In this document: positions 9,988 through 17,418 of the stretch, piece after piece
How positions within the stretch are numbered: position 1 is the first letter of the stretch
How the letters are laid out: each line of letters starts with the position of its first letter
Source of the DNA: an uncultured bacterium
GTDB lineage: Bacteria > Actinomycetota > Coriobacteriia > Coriobacteriales > Coriobacteriaceae
NCBI GenBank assembly: GCA_905215065.1
Contig: CAJMOF010000001.1
Location: 115,279 to 179,278 of the forward strand
Direction of reading: 5' to 3'
DNA length: 64,000 bases
Program-made: the position numbers and the translations under genes
Notes under the pieces: generated by a model
What the model saw: only the letters and a program-made list of their open reading frames with translations
The model's database searches: none
What the model was told of the DNA's origin: nothing

Positions 9988-10824
9988 ATGGCACAGAGTA
10001 AGGCAGAATACCCCACCTCCGATTGCCTGGCGCCCGCCGCGATCGAGGCGAAGACCGAGGCCGCAGGCGTTACCAAGACCAACCTGCCGGTCTCGAAGGC
10101 CTTTTTGCTCGCCATGTTCGCCGGCGCGTTCATCGCCTTCGGCGGCCTGTTCTTCACGGTCTTTCTGAGCGATCCCACGCTTTGCTGGGGCGCCCAGCGC
10201 TTCGTGGGCGGTCTTGCTTTTTGCCTGGGACTGGTGCTCGTGCTCATTTGCGGCGCGGAACTGTTTACCGGCAACTCGCTTATGGTCTGCGCGCTTAAGA
10301 GCAAAAAGATCACGCTCGTCCAGATGCTCAAGGCTTGGGCTATTGTGTGGATCGGCAACTTTGCCGGCGCCCTGTTCGTTGTCTTTTTGATTTACATGGC
10401 AGCCATTTACAAACTCAACGGCGAGGCCGTCGCCAACACCATGGTGAGTGTCGCTGCCGGTAAGGTTACGATCGACGCCGTTACCATCTTCTTCCGCGGC
10501 ATTCTGTGCAACATCTTTGTCTGCCTGGCCGTATGGATCGGCACTGCCGGCAAGACCGTGGTCGATAAGGTCGTGGGCATTTTGCTGCCCATTGCCGCCT
10601 TTGTGGCCTGCGGTTTTCAGCACTGCGTTGCCAACATGTACTTTTTGCCCATGGGTATTTTGATGCACTCCTGCGGCTATGGAGCCGATGTCGCTGGCGC
10701 CGATGCCCTCAACGCTGCCGGGTTGGCGCTCAACCTTACGGTCGCCACGCTGGGCAATATCGTGGGTGGCGCCCTGATCGTGGCGCTGGGCTACTGGTTT
10801 ATCTACGCCAATAAGGAGGCCTAA
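9988..10824 (+). CDS. Formate/nitrite transporter (FNT) family channel
   Basis: A 278-residue membrane protein with six hydrophobic helices, containing FNT-family features: AGAFIAFGG in helix 1, ELFTGN in the second helix and WIGNFAGAL in the third. FNT proteins form pentameric channels for formate, nitrite or hydrosulfide. The ATG at 9988 is preceded by AAGAAAGAAG; upstream in-frame starts run through the tRNA-Gly scar and are rejected. Its position just upstream of the selenocysteine genes fits formate metabolism, since many formate dehydrogenases are selenoproteins, but no dehydrogenase is in view. Confidence 0.88.
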   Translation: MAQSKAEYPTSDCLAPAAIEAKTEAAGVTKTNLPVSKAFLLAMFAGAFIAFGGLFFTVFLSDPTLCWGAQRFVGGLAFCLGLVLVLICGAELFTGNSLMVCALKSKKITLVQMLKAWAIVWIGNFAGALFVVFLIYMAAIYKLNGEAVANTMVSVAAGKVTIDAVTIFFRGILCNIFVCLAVWIGTAGKTVVDKVVGILLPIAAFVACGFQHCVANMYFLPMGILMHSCGYGADVAGADALNAAGLALNLTVATLGNIVGGALIVALGYWFIYANKEA

Positions 10825-10847
10825 AGCCACCAAGCCATAACCGACCA

Positions 10848-10932
10848 AAAAGGGACAGGTTTATTTTGGCAGGTTTTAGACGAGGCGCTTCGACGTCTTG
10901 TCACGAGCTGCCATAATGGACCTGTCCCTTTT
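10848..10932. repeat. 85-bp palindromic element ending in AAAAGGGACAGG
   Basis: Arms AAAAGGGACAGG (10848-10859) and CCTGTCCCTTTT (10921-10932) are perfect inverted repeats. An inner GGCAG/CTGCC pair continues the stem. The arm sequence GGGACAGGTTTATTTTGG is shared with the element at 24113-24193, so this is a dispersed repeat family. Confidence 0.7.
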
Positions 10933-11010
10933 GCGTGCGCGCCGGTATTTATTTGCCCGATGACGATCGCGGGGGACCAGCTTTTTATTGAACATGTCGA
11001 AAGGCTTTTC

Positions 11011-12468
11011 ATGAGCGACTGCGAATCCATGTCTGCCGAGGTGCGCGGCCGCCTGCGTTCCATTCCCGCCGTTCACGAGCTGCTTGCCGAGTGGCCGGTC
11101 ATGAAGGCTGCTGGCGATGCAGGCGACACGATGGTACGCGAGGCGATTGACGCCGAGCTCGATGCCGAGCGCGCGGCGATTCGCTCCGGCGTCCCCGCGA
11201 GGAACAAGCGCGAGCTCGCCTTGGCCATTGAGCGGCGGTGCCACCGTCTGTCGCTGCCGACCCTGCGTCCCGCCGTCAACGCGACAGGCGTTGTGATTCA
11301 CACCAATCTGGGCCGTGCTCCGCTCGCTCCCGCGGCGGTGCAGGCGGTGACCGACGTCGCCCGCAGCTACAGCACGCTCGAGTACGACGTCGCGACCTGT
11401 GCTCGCGGGGGCCGCAAGGAGCATGCCGCGCGCCTGCTGCGCACACTCACGGGGGCGCAGGACGCCTTGGTTGTCAACAATAACGCCGCGGCGGTGCTGT
11501 TGGTGCTTGCCGCGCATGCATGCGGCAAAGAGGTAATCGTGAGCCGCGGCGAGCTTGTCGAGGTGGGCGGCAGCTTCCGCATCCCCGACATCATGGCGGC
11601 TTCGGGTGCCAAGCTTGTCGAGGTTGGCTCTACCAACCGCACACATCTGGATGATTATCGAAACGCCATCACGCCCAACACGGCGATGATCCTCAAAGTC
11701 CATCCTTCCAACTACCGTATCGAGGGCTTCCACGAGGAGGTTTCCGTGGCGGAGCTTTCTGCGCTGGCGCATGAACATGGCCTGTTGCTTTACGAGGACC
11801 AAGGCTCAGGCGCTTTGCTTGCAGATGGGGTACTCGCCGATGCGGGGGAGAGGCCCACGTCCGTGTCTCTTGGCGCCGGCGTTGACGTCGTCTCGTGCTC
11901 GGGCGACAAGCTGCTCGGCGCCTCGCAGGCGGGCATTATTCTCGGTAGCGCCCAAGTAATCGCCGCCTGCGCTTCGCATCCGCTCATGCGCGCGCTTCGT
12001 CCCGGCAAGCTCACACTCGCGGCGCTCGAGGCCACCCTGCGTCTGTATGTGGCCGGTCCCGATACGGCACATCGTGAGATCCCGGTGCTCAACATGCTTT
12101 CCGGCGCGCCGGTTCCGCTTGATCGTCAGGCCAAGCGCCTGCACGACCGCATGCTGCGCAAGCTTCGCGACTCTCAGTTCGAGGAGGCGGTGGAGCTGCA
12201 GGTTGTCGAGGGCGCCTCTGCCCCGGGCGGCGGGTCGCTGCCGACCGTCGAGCTCCCAACTTTTTGCGTTGCCGTTTGCCCCGTCGATGGGCGCCTGTCC
12301 GCCGATGGCCTAAAGCGCGCTATGGTACAGGAGTCCGATACGCCGGTCGTGACGCGCGTGCAGCATGGTCAGGTACTGTTTGACGTTCGCACGCTTTTGC
12401 ACGATACCGACCTTGATCTGTGCGCGTCCGCGTTGGCCGATGCCGTGCGGGCGGGTTTGCATCGATGA
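11011..12468 (+). CDS. selA: L-seryl-tRNA(Sec) selenium transferase SelA
   Basis: Converts seryl-tRNA(Sec) to selenocysteyl-tRNA(Sec) with selenophosphate in a PLP-dependent reaction. 485 residues. It shows the family core: NATGVVIHTNLGRAPL, NNNAAAVLLVL, SRGELVEVGGSFRIPD, EVGSTNRTH and SCSGDKLLGASQAG, whose lysine binds PLP. I chose ATG 11011 because GAAAGG lies 6 nt before it; an in-frame ATG at 10960 has no good ribosome site. Its stop overlaps the selB start by 4 nt, so the two are translationally coupled. Confidence 0.95.
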   Translation: MSDCESMSAEVRGRLRSIPAVHELLAEWPVMKAAGDAGDTMVREAIDAELDAERAAIRSGVPARNKRELALAIERRCHRLSLPTLRPAVNATGVVIHTNLGRAPLAPAAVQAVTDVARSYSTLEYDVATCARGGRKEHAARLLRTLTGAQDALVVNNNAAAVLLVLAAHACGKEVIVSRGELVEVGGSFRIPDIMAASGAKLVEVGSTNRTHLDDYRNAITPNTAMILKVHPSNYRIEGFHEEVSVAELSALAHEHGLLLYEDQGSGALLADGVLADAGERPTSVSLGAGVDVVSCSGDKLLGASQAGIILGSAQVIAACASHPLMRALRPGKLTLAALEATLRLYVAGPDTAHREIPVLNMLSGAPVPLDRQAKRLHDRMLRKLRDSQFEEAVELQVVEGASAPGGGSLPTVELPTFCVAVCPVDGRLSADGLKRAMVQESDTPVVTRVQHGQVLFDVRTLLHDTDLDLCASALADAVRAGLHR

Positions 12469-14435
12469 GTGCGCGCGAGCTTGTCGAGTGTCCCGTTGTC
12501 GTTGGAACGGCAGGACACGTCGACCACGGAAAGTCGGTCCTTATCGAGGCGCTGACCGGCAAAAATCCCGACCGCCTGGAGGTCGAGCGGCGCCGCGGCA
12601 TGACCACGGAGCTCGGTTTTGGCGAGCTGGCGCTGCCGAGCGGCAAGCTTGTCGGCTTGGTCGACGTGCCCGGGCATGCGCACTACCTGCGCGCGATGGT
12701 ACAGGGTGCCACCGGCGTGGGCGTTGCGTTGCTGGTGGTTTCTGCCGTTGAGGGCGTGATGCCGCAGACGCGAGAGCACGTGTACGTGTTGGAGCTGTTG
12801 GGCGTGAGGCACCTCGTGGTGGCGCTCACGATGCGCGATCTGGCCGATGACGAGACGGCGGAGCTCGCCGAGCTCGACGTGATGGACTTCCTCAGCGATA
12901 CCGTCTTTGCCGATGCGCCCGTGGTGCCTGTTTCCTCGCGCACGGGCGTGGGCATCGAGGACGTTCGCCTTGCCCTCGATGCCGCCATCGACTCTTTCCT
13001 GGCCGATGCCGCATCCCGCCCGGTGCGCCCCGGTCTGGCCCCGCGCCTGCCCATCGACCGCTGCTTCACCATCAAGGGATCCGGGACGGTCGTCACGGGC
13101 ACGCTTCACGATGCCCCCGTAGCGGTGGGCGACGAGCTCGTCTCATGTCCCGCGGACGTGCGCTGCCGCGTGCGCGCGATTCAGGTGCATGGTGATACTC
13201 CTCGGGCGTTGCCCGGACAGCGCGCGGCGCTCAACATCGTGGGCGACGGTGCGGGCGACCTTCCGCGTGGCGAGGTCCTCTGCGGGTCTGGTGCCGAGGG
13301 CTCGACGCTCAGGCTCATCGCCCGCTTCACGTATCTGGGGCGCGAGGGCACCAAGCCCGCGCCCTTCGAGTCCGGTACGCGCGTGCATGTGATGGCGGGC
13401 ACGGCGGAGGTCCTCGGCCGAATCATGCTGATGGAGGGTGAGGGTCCTATTGAGGCTGGCGAGACCCGCATCGTGCAGGTCCGTCTGGAGGAGCGCCTTC
13501 CCGTGCGATCGGGCGACGGCCTCATTGTGCTCGCGTTCTCGCCGGTGGTGCTTATCGGCGGCGGTCGTGTTCTTCTTTCGCGGTGTCGCCGCTCGCGCGT
13601 CCTCTCCGCGGGCGAGTGCGCGCTGCTCGGGGCCCTGGATGCCGACGACCGCGCCGCCGCCGTTGCCGCATGGTTGGGGCTGCAGCGCCTGCCCGTGTCT
13701 GCCGCGGCCGCAGCCCGTGCTCTCGATCTTTCGGGTGCCGAGGCGGCTGCGCTCCTGCACGGGGCGGTTTCCTCGGGTGACGCCGTGGCGCTTCGTGCCG
13801 AGCGCTCGACCGAGGAGCTCTATGCCGCCCCCGCTGTGCTCGATGCCGCCCTCGCCACGCTCTCCGTCACGCTGGCCGCCATGCACGGGGCCGCGCCCAA
13901 GCAGACGGGTTTCACGCCGGGCGAGGTCGCGCATGCCGCCTGGCCGACAGCGGGCGAAGACGTCGCGTCCGCGCTCGTTCTCGAGGGCTGTGCGCGCGGC
14001 GTGTGCACCGTCGACGGTGCCGAGGTGTTCGACCCGCACTCTGCCGCTGCGGCGATACGTGTGGTGCGCGAGGCGAGCCAGCGCATCGTGGCCGCCCTCG
14101 ACGAGGCGGGTCTCGGTGCGGCGACGCTGCCCGAGGTGGGTGAGCGTCTGCAGCTCGATCGCGACACCATGACGCGTGCCCTGCGCGAGCTTTCGCTCAA
14201 CCGCGCGATCGTTAAGATCGAACGCGACGTTGCCCTGTCCGCCGCCGCGGATGCTCATGCGCACGAGCTTGTTGCCGCCGCTATCGAGGCTGCCGGCGGT
14301 GCTGCCACCACGAGCGTGCTGCGTGAGGCCCTGGGCGTGTCGCGCAAGCGTGCCATCAGCATCCTGGAGCATCTGGATGCGGTGCGTTTTACGGTGCTCG
14401 ACAAAGAGGCCGGCGGCCTCAGATCGCTTCGCTAG
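12465..14435 (+). CDS. selB: Selenocysteine-specific elongation factor SelB
   Basis: A 656-residue GTPase that delivers selenocysteyl-tRNA to in-frame UGA codons marked by a SECIS hairpin. G1 GHVDHGKS and G3 DVPGH are intact at the N-terminus, followed by EF-Tu-like barrels. The C-terminus is a chain of winged helices that bind SECIS RNA. Oddity: the G4 motif, normally (N/T)KxD, reads TMRD (residues 122-125, from ACG ATG CGC GAT), so the guanine-contacting lysine is methionine. The ATG overlaps the selA stop as ATGA. With selC just downstream the locus is a complete selA-selB-selC set. Confidence 0.95.
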   Translation: MSARELVECPVVVGTAGHVDHGKSVLIEALTGKNPDRLEVERRRGMTTELGFGELALPSGKLVGLVDVPGHAHYLRAMVQGATGVGVALLVVSAVEGVMPQTREHVYVLELLGVRHLVVALTMRDLADDETAELAELDVMDFLSDTVFADAPVVPVSSRTGVGIEDVRLALDAAIDSFLADAASRPVRPGLAPRLPIDRCFTIKGSGTVVTGTLHDAPVAVGDELVSCPADVRCRVRAIQVHGDTPRALPGQRAALNIVGDGAGDLPRGEVLCGSGAEGSTLRLIARFTYLGREGTKPAPFESGTRVHVMAGTAEVLGRIMLMEGEGPIEAGETRIVQVRLEERLPVRSGDGLIVLAFSPVVLIGGGRVLLSRCRRSRVLSAGECALLGALDADDRAAAVAAWLGLQRLPVSAAAAARALDLSGAEAAALLHGAVSSGDAVALRAERSTEELYAAPAVLDAALATLSVTLAAMHGAAPKQTGFTPGEVAHAAWPTAGEDVASALVLEGCARGVCTVDGAEVFDPHSAAAAIRVVREASQRIVAALDEAGLGAATLPEVGERLQLDRDTMTRALRELSLNRAIVKIERDVALSAAADAHAHELVAAAIEAAGGAATTSVLREALGVSRKRAISILEHLDAVRFTVLDKEAGGLRSLR

Positions 14436-14452
14436 GGCTCCGAATCGCCGCT

Positions 14453-14614
14453 CGCCACAAAACCTGCCTATCTACCACGTTTAAGTGACTACCCTCGACC
14501 ATTTCAAAAACCGCAAAAACAAAACCGCAGGTAGATGACTTGCCGATGTTACGAAAAAGTGGGTATGGCTAACCCTTGCTGGTTAAACGTAGTAGATGGG
14601 CCGTTTTCGTGGCG
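14453..14614. repeat. 160-bp palindromic intergenic element, copy 1
   Basis: Terminal 30-nt arms 14453-14482 and 14585-14614 are inverted repeats matching at 25 of 30 positions; several of the differences would still allow G:U pairs. The middle carries AAAACCGCAGGTAGA (14521-14535), 68 bp from the left end. Copies with the same length, core and geometry are at 28866-29025 and 30302-30461. It sits between selB and selC. Confidence 0.75.
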
Positions 14615-14649
14615 CGACACTGCGCGTTTGGTAAAATACCGCCACGTTT

Positions 14650-14746
14650 GGGAACGGATGGGCTCCGGTGGGCCCCGCGGTCCTCAAAACCGTTGTGAGG
14701 CGTGCAAAACGTCTTGGATGTGTTCGATTCACATACGTTCCCGCCA
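14650..14746 (+). tRNA. selC: tRNA-Sec (selC, anticodon TCA)
   Basis: 97 nt including encoded CCA. Acceptor GGGAACG/CGTTCCC; a 6-bp D stem GGGCTC/GGGCCC closed by the CGGT tetraloop that is a hallmark of tRNA-Sec; anticodon loop CCTCAAA with TCA at 14684-14686; a long variable arm (GAGGCGT...ACGTCTT); T arm ATGTG-TTCGATT-CACAT; discriminator G. The eighth acceptor pair is a G/A mismatch. Length and shape fit bacterial selC, and it follows selAB. Confidence 0.95.
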
Positions 14747-14760
14747 ACGCATCCTGCCAA

Positions 14761-14793
14761 CCACCACAAAGGTGCCTGTCCTCTTTGTGGTGG
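14761..14793 (+). terminator. Hairpin after selC, probable terminator
   Basis: CCACCACAAAG (14761-14771) pairs perfectly with CTTTGTGGTGG (14783-14793) around an 11-nt loop, 14 nt after the tRNA. No T-run follows, so terminator function is less certain. Confidence 0.5.
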
Positions 14794-14912
14794 TATGGAC
14801 CATGTGGACGAAACAGCTTCGAAACACGCGATTTGTACGTCGGGTGCTCAAAAACGCTTCTACCTGCATCGTAATCAAAACGAAACATCTGCTCGTCGGC
14901 TTATGCGAAACT

Positions 14913-14942
14913 TTGCTGCAACAGTGCGATATTATCCATACT
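14913..14942 (+). promoter_or_regulatory. Probable gdhA promoter
   Basis: TTGCTG (14913-14918), 18-bp spacer, CATACT (14937-14942). Downstream a leader hairpin CGCGGCG/CGCCGCG (14953-14959 with 14967-14973) precedes the gdhA ribosome site GGAGGAAG. Confidence 0.45.
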
Positions 14943-15008
14943 CGATAAAGCTCGCGGCGTATGAGGCGCCGCGAACGACACCTTTCTTTTCCATCAATTG
15001 GAGGAAGC

Positions 15009-16364
15009 ATGAGCTACACGCAGAAAGTTCTCGACGAGCTCAAGGCCCGCTATCCCGAGCAGCCTGAGTTCATCCAGGCCGCGACCGAGATCCTCGGCAC
15101 CATCCAGCCGGCGCTCGACGCCCACCCCGAGTACGAGGAGGCCGCCCTGCTGGAGCGCCTCGTCGAGCCCGAGCGCATCGTCATGTTCCGTGTTCCCTGG
15201 GTCGACGACCAGGGCAAGGTTCAGGTCAACCGCGGCTACCGCGTCGAGTTCAACTCTGCCATTGGACCCTACAAGGGCGGCCTGCGCTTTAACCCGACGG
15301 TCACCCTGGGTATGCTCAAGTTCCTGGGCCTGGAGCAGATCCTCAAGAACAGCCTGACCACCCTTCCCATGGGCGGCGGCAAGGGCGGCTCCGACTTTGA
15401 CCCCAAGGGCAAGTCCAACAACGAGATCATGCACTTCTGCCAGTCCTTCATGACCGAGCTCTATCGTCACATCGGCCCCAACACCGACGTTCCCGCCGGC
15501 GACCTGGGCGTTGGCGGCCGCGAGGTTGCCTACCTGTTCGGTCAGTATAAGCGCCTGACCAACGAGTGGACTGGCGTCCTCACCGGCAAGGGCCTCTCCT
15601 TTGGCGGCTCGCTCGCCCGTACCGAGGCCACCGGCTACGGTCTGGTCTACTTTGTGGACGAGTACCTCAAGAGCCGCGGCGACTCCTTCGAGGGCAAGAA
15701 CGTCGTCGTTCACGGCTCCGGCAACGTCGCCATCTACGCCGTCCAGAAGGTCTCCCAGCTCGGCGGCAAGGTGCTCGCCTGCTCCGATACTCACGGCTGG
15801 GTCGAGGATCCCGACGGCATCGACTACACCGTGCTCGAGCATGTCTACAACAAGAAGCGTTCCGGCCACGACAAGGGCGTCACGCTCGCCATGTACGTTG
15901 ACGAGAAGCCCGGTGCCGTGTGGCACGAGGGCGACGGCCGCGGCGTGTGGCAGCTGCCCTGCGACATCGCGCTGCCCTGCGCTCGCGAGAACACGCTGCT
16001 GCTCGAGGACGCCCAGGCGCTCGTCGCCAATGGCTGCAAGGTGGTCGGCGAGGGCGCGAACATGCCCACGACCATCGAGGCCACGACCTACTTCCAGGAG
16101 AACGGCGTCGCCTTTATGCCCGGTAAGGCTGCCAACGCCGGCGGCGTGCTCGTGTCCGGCCTCGAGATGAGCCAGAACGCCGAGCACCTGTCCTGGACCT
16201 TCGAGGAGGTCGACGGCAAGCTCGAGCAGCTCATGCGCGGCATGTTCCACAACGTGGACGACACCGCCAAGGAGTATGGCCAGGAGGGCAACTTTGTCAT
16301 GGGCGCCAACATCGCCGGCTTCCTGAAGGTCGCCGACGCCATGCTCGCCCAGGGCGTCTGCTAA
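15009..16364 (+). CDS. gdhA: NADP-type glutamate dehydrogenase
   Basis: Reductive amination of 2-oxoglutarate with ammonia to glutamate. 451 residues, the length of hexameric bacterial GdhA. Visible family motifs: YKGGLRFNPTVTLGMLKFL, PMGGGKGGSDFDPKGKS (catalytic lysine region), PAGDLGVGGREV and the Rossmann stretch VVHGSGNVAIYA. Start ATG 15009 follows GGAGGAAGC directly; the open frame upstream lies in the leader hairpin. A strong terminator follows, so it is monocistronic. Coenzyme preference is inferred from the overall type. Confidence 0.93.
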   Translation: MSYTQKVLDELKARYPEQPEFIQAATEILGTIQPALDAHPEYEEAALLERLVEPERIVMFRVPWVDDQGKVQVNRGYRVEFNSAIGPYKGGLRFNPTVTLGMLKFLGLEQILKNSLTTLPMGGGKGGSDFDPKGKSNNEIMHFCQSFMTELYRHIGPNTDVPAGDLGVGGREVAYLFGQYKRLTNEWTGVLTGKGLSFGGSLARTEATGYGLVYFVDEYLKSRGDSFEGKNVVVHGSGNVAIYAVQKVSQLGGKVLACSDTHGWVEDPDGIDYTVLEHVYNKKRSGHDKGVTLAMYVDEKPGAVWHEGDGRGVWQLPCDIALPCARENTLLLEDAQALVANGCKVVGEGANMPTTIEATTYFQENGVAFMPGKAANAGGVLVSGLEMSQNAEHLSWTFEEVDGKLEQLMRGMFHNVDDTAKEYGQEGNFVMGANIAGFLKVADAMLAQGVC

Positions 16365-16408
16365 ATTCAGCTTGACATAGCTCCGTACAGCACCCGCTGA
16401 TGCGCTAA

Positions 16409-16440
16409 GGCTCCCGACCATATCGGCCGGGAGCCTTTTT
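16409..16440 (+). terminator. gdhA terminator
   Basis: GGCTCCCG (16409-16416) with CGGGAGCC (16428-16435) followed by TTTTT. Confidence 0.85.
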
Positions 16441-16503
16441 CTATGGTGGTGAGGGTCGTGCGCCCTCGTTTGGTACACTTAGAGGTACTGGACAAGTAAA
16501 GAG

Positions 16504-17418
16504 ATGGGGGAGAACGTGCTCAAGTTCGGTACCTACGTCCGTGTTGGAAACGCGGCCGAAGCCTATGAGCTCTTGCAGAAAAACCGCAACAACAAGATTG
16601 TGGGCGGCGGCATCTGGATGCGCCTTGGTTCACGTCGCGTGGCGACGGCGATTGACCTTTCGGCCTGCGGACTCGATCAGATCGAGGAGACCGAGACCGA
16701 GTTTCGCATCGGTGCCATGTGCACCCTGCGCCAGCTCGAGCGCCATGCCGAGCTCAACGCGCTCGTCAACAACGTATTTGAGTTTGCCGTCCACGACATC
16801 GTGGGCGTGCAGCTGCGCAATACCGCCACGGTGGGCGGCAGCATCTACGGCCGCTTTGGCTTCTCGGACGTTCTCTCGGCGTTCCTGGCGCTCGATTCGT
16901 ATGTTGAGCTGACGGGCGCCGGCCGCGTGCCGCTCGCCGAGTTCGTCGACATGGGTTACGTGCGCGACGTGATCGAGCACATCGTGGTCGTTAAACACGA
17001 TTACCGTGCGAGCTACGAGGCCGTGCGCAAGGCCGCGACCGACTTCCCCTCGTTGAACGTCACCGCCGCCTGGTGGAACAACACTTGGCACGTCACCGTG
17101 GGCGCCCGCCCGCTGCGCGCGACCCTGCTGCAGGGCGTGGCGTGCGGCCTTACCAACGAGCGGCCTTCCGAGGACGAGCTTCGCGCCCTTGCTGCATCCG
17201 TGCGTGCCCTGAGCTACGGAACCAACCTGTGGGGCTCGGCCGACTACCGCCGCCGCATCTCGGCCCCGCTCGCCATCCAGGCCGTGCGCCGTGCCGCCGG
17301 CATCGAGCTTTCGGCCGCGCTTGCCCGCGAGCTCGAGACCGTGCAGATCCCCAAGTTCGCCACGGACGAGTATTCCTGCCGCCGCGTGCCCGGCGTCGAT
17401 TCTAGCGAGGTGCGCTAA
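16504..17418 (+). CDS. Molybdenum hydroxylase FAD-binding subunit (xanthine dehydrogenase-type)
   Basis: 304 residues with the CO/xanthine dehydrogenase FAD-domain pattern: IVGGGIW near residue 32, and QLRNTATVGGSIYG followed by FSDVLSAFLALDS, which hold the FAD pyrophosphate. It passes electrons from the Fe-S clusters of the partner subunit to NAD or another acceptor. Its TAA overlaps the ATG of the next gene by one base (TAATG), so the two form one enzyme. A candidate extended -10 (TGG TACACT, 16471-16479) lies upstream. The identity of the oxidised substrate (xanthine, purine, other) cannot be read from sequence. Confidence 0.85.
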   Translation: MGENVLKFGTYVRVGNAAEAYELLQKNRNNKIVGGGIWMRLGSRRVATAIDLSACGLDQIEETETEFRIGAMCTLRQLERHAELNALVNNVFEFAVHDIVGVQLRNTATVGGSIYGRFGFSDVLSAFLALDSYVELTGAGRVPLAEFVDMGYVRDVIEHIVVVKHDYRASYEAVRKAATDFPSLNVTAAWWNNTWHVTVGARPLRATLLQGVACGLTNERPSEDELRALAASVRALSYGTNLWGSADYRRRISAPLAIQAVRRAAGIELSAALARELETVQIPKFATDEYSCRRVPGVDSSEVR

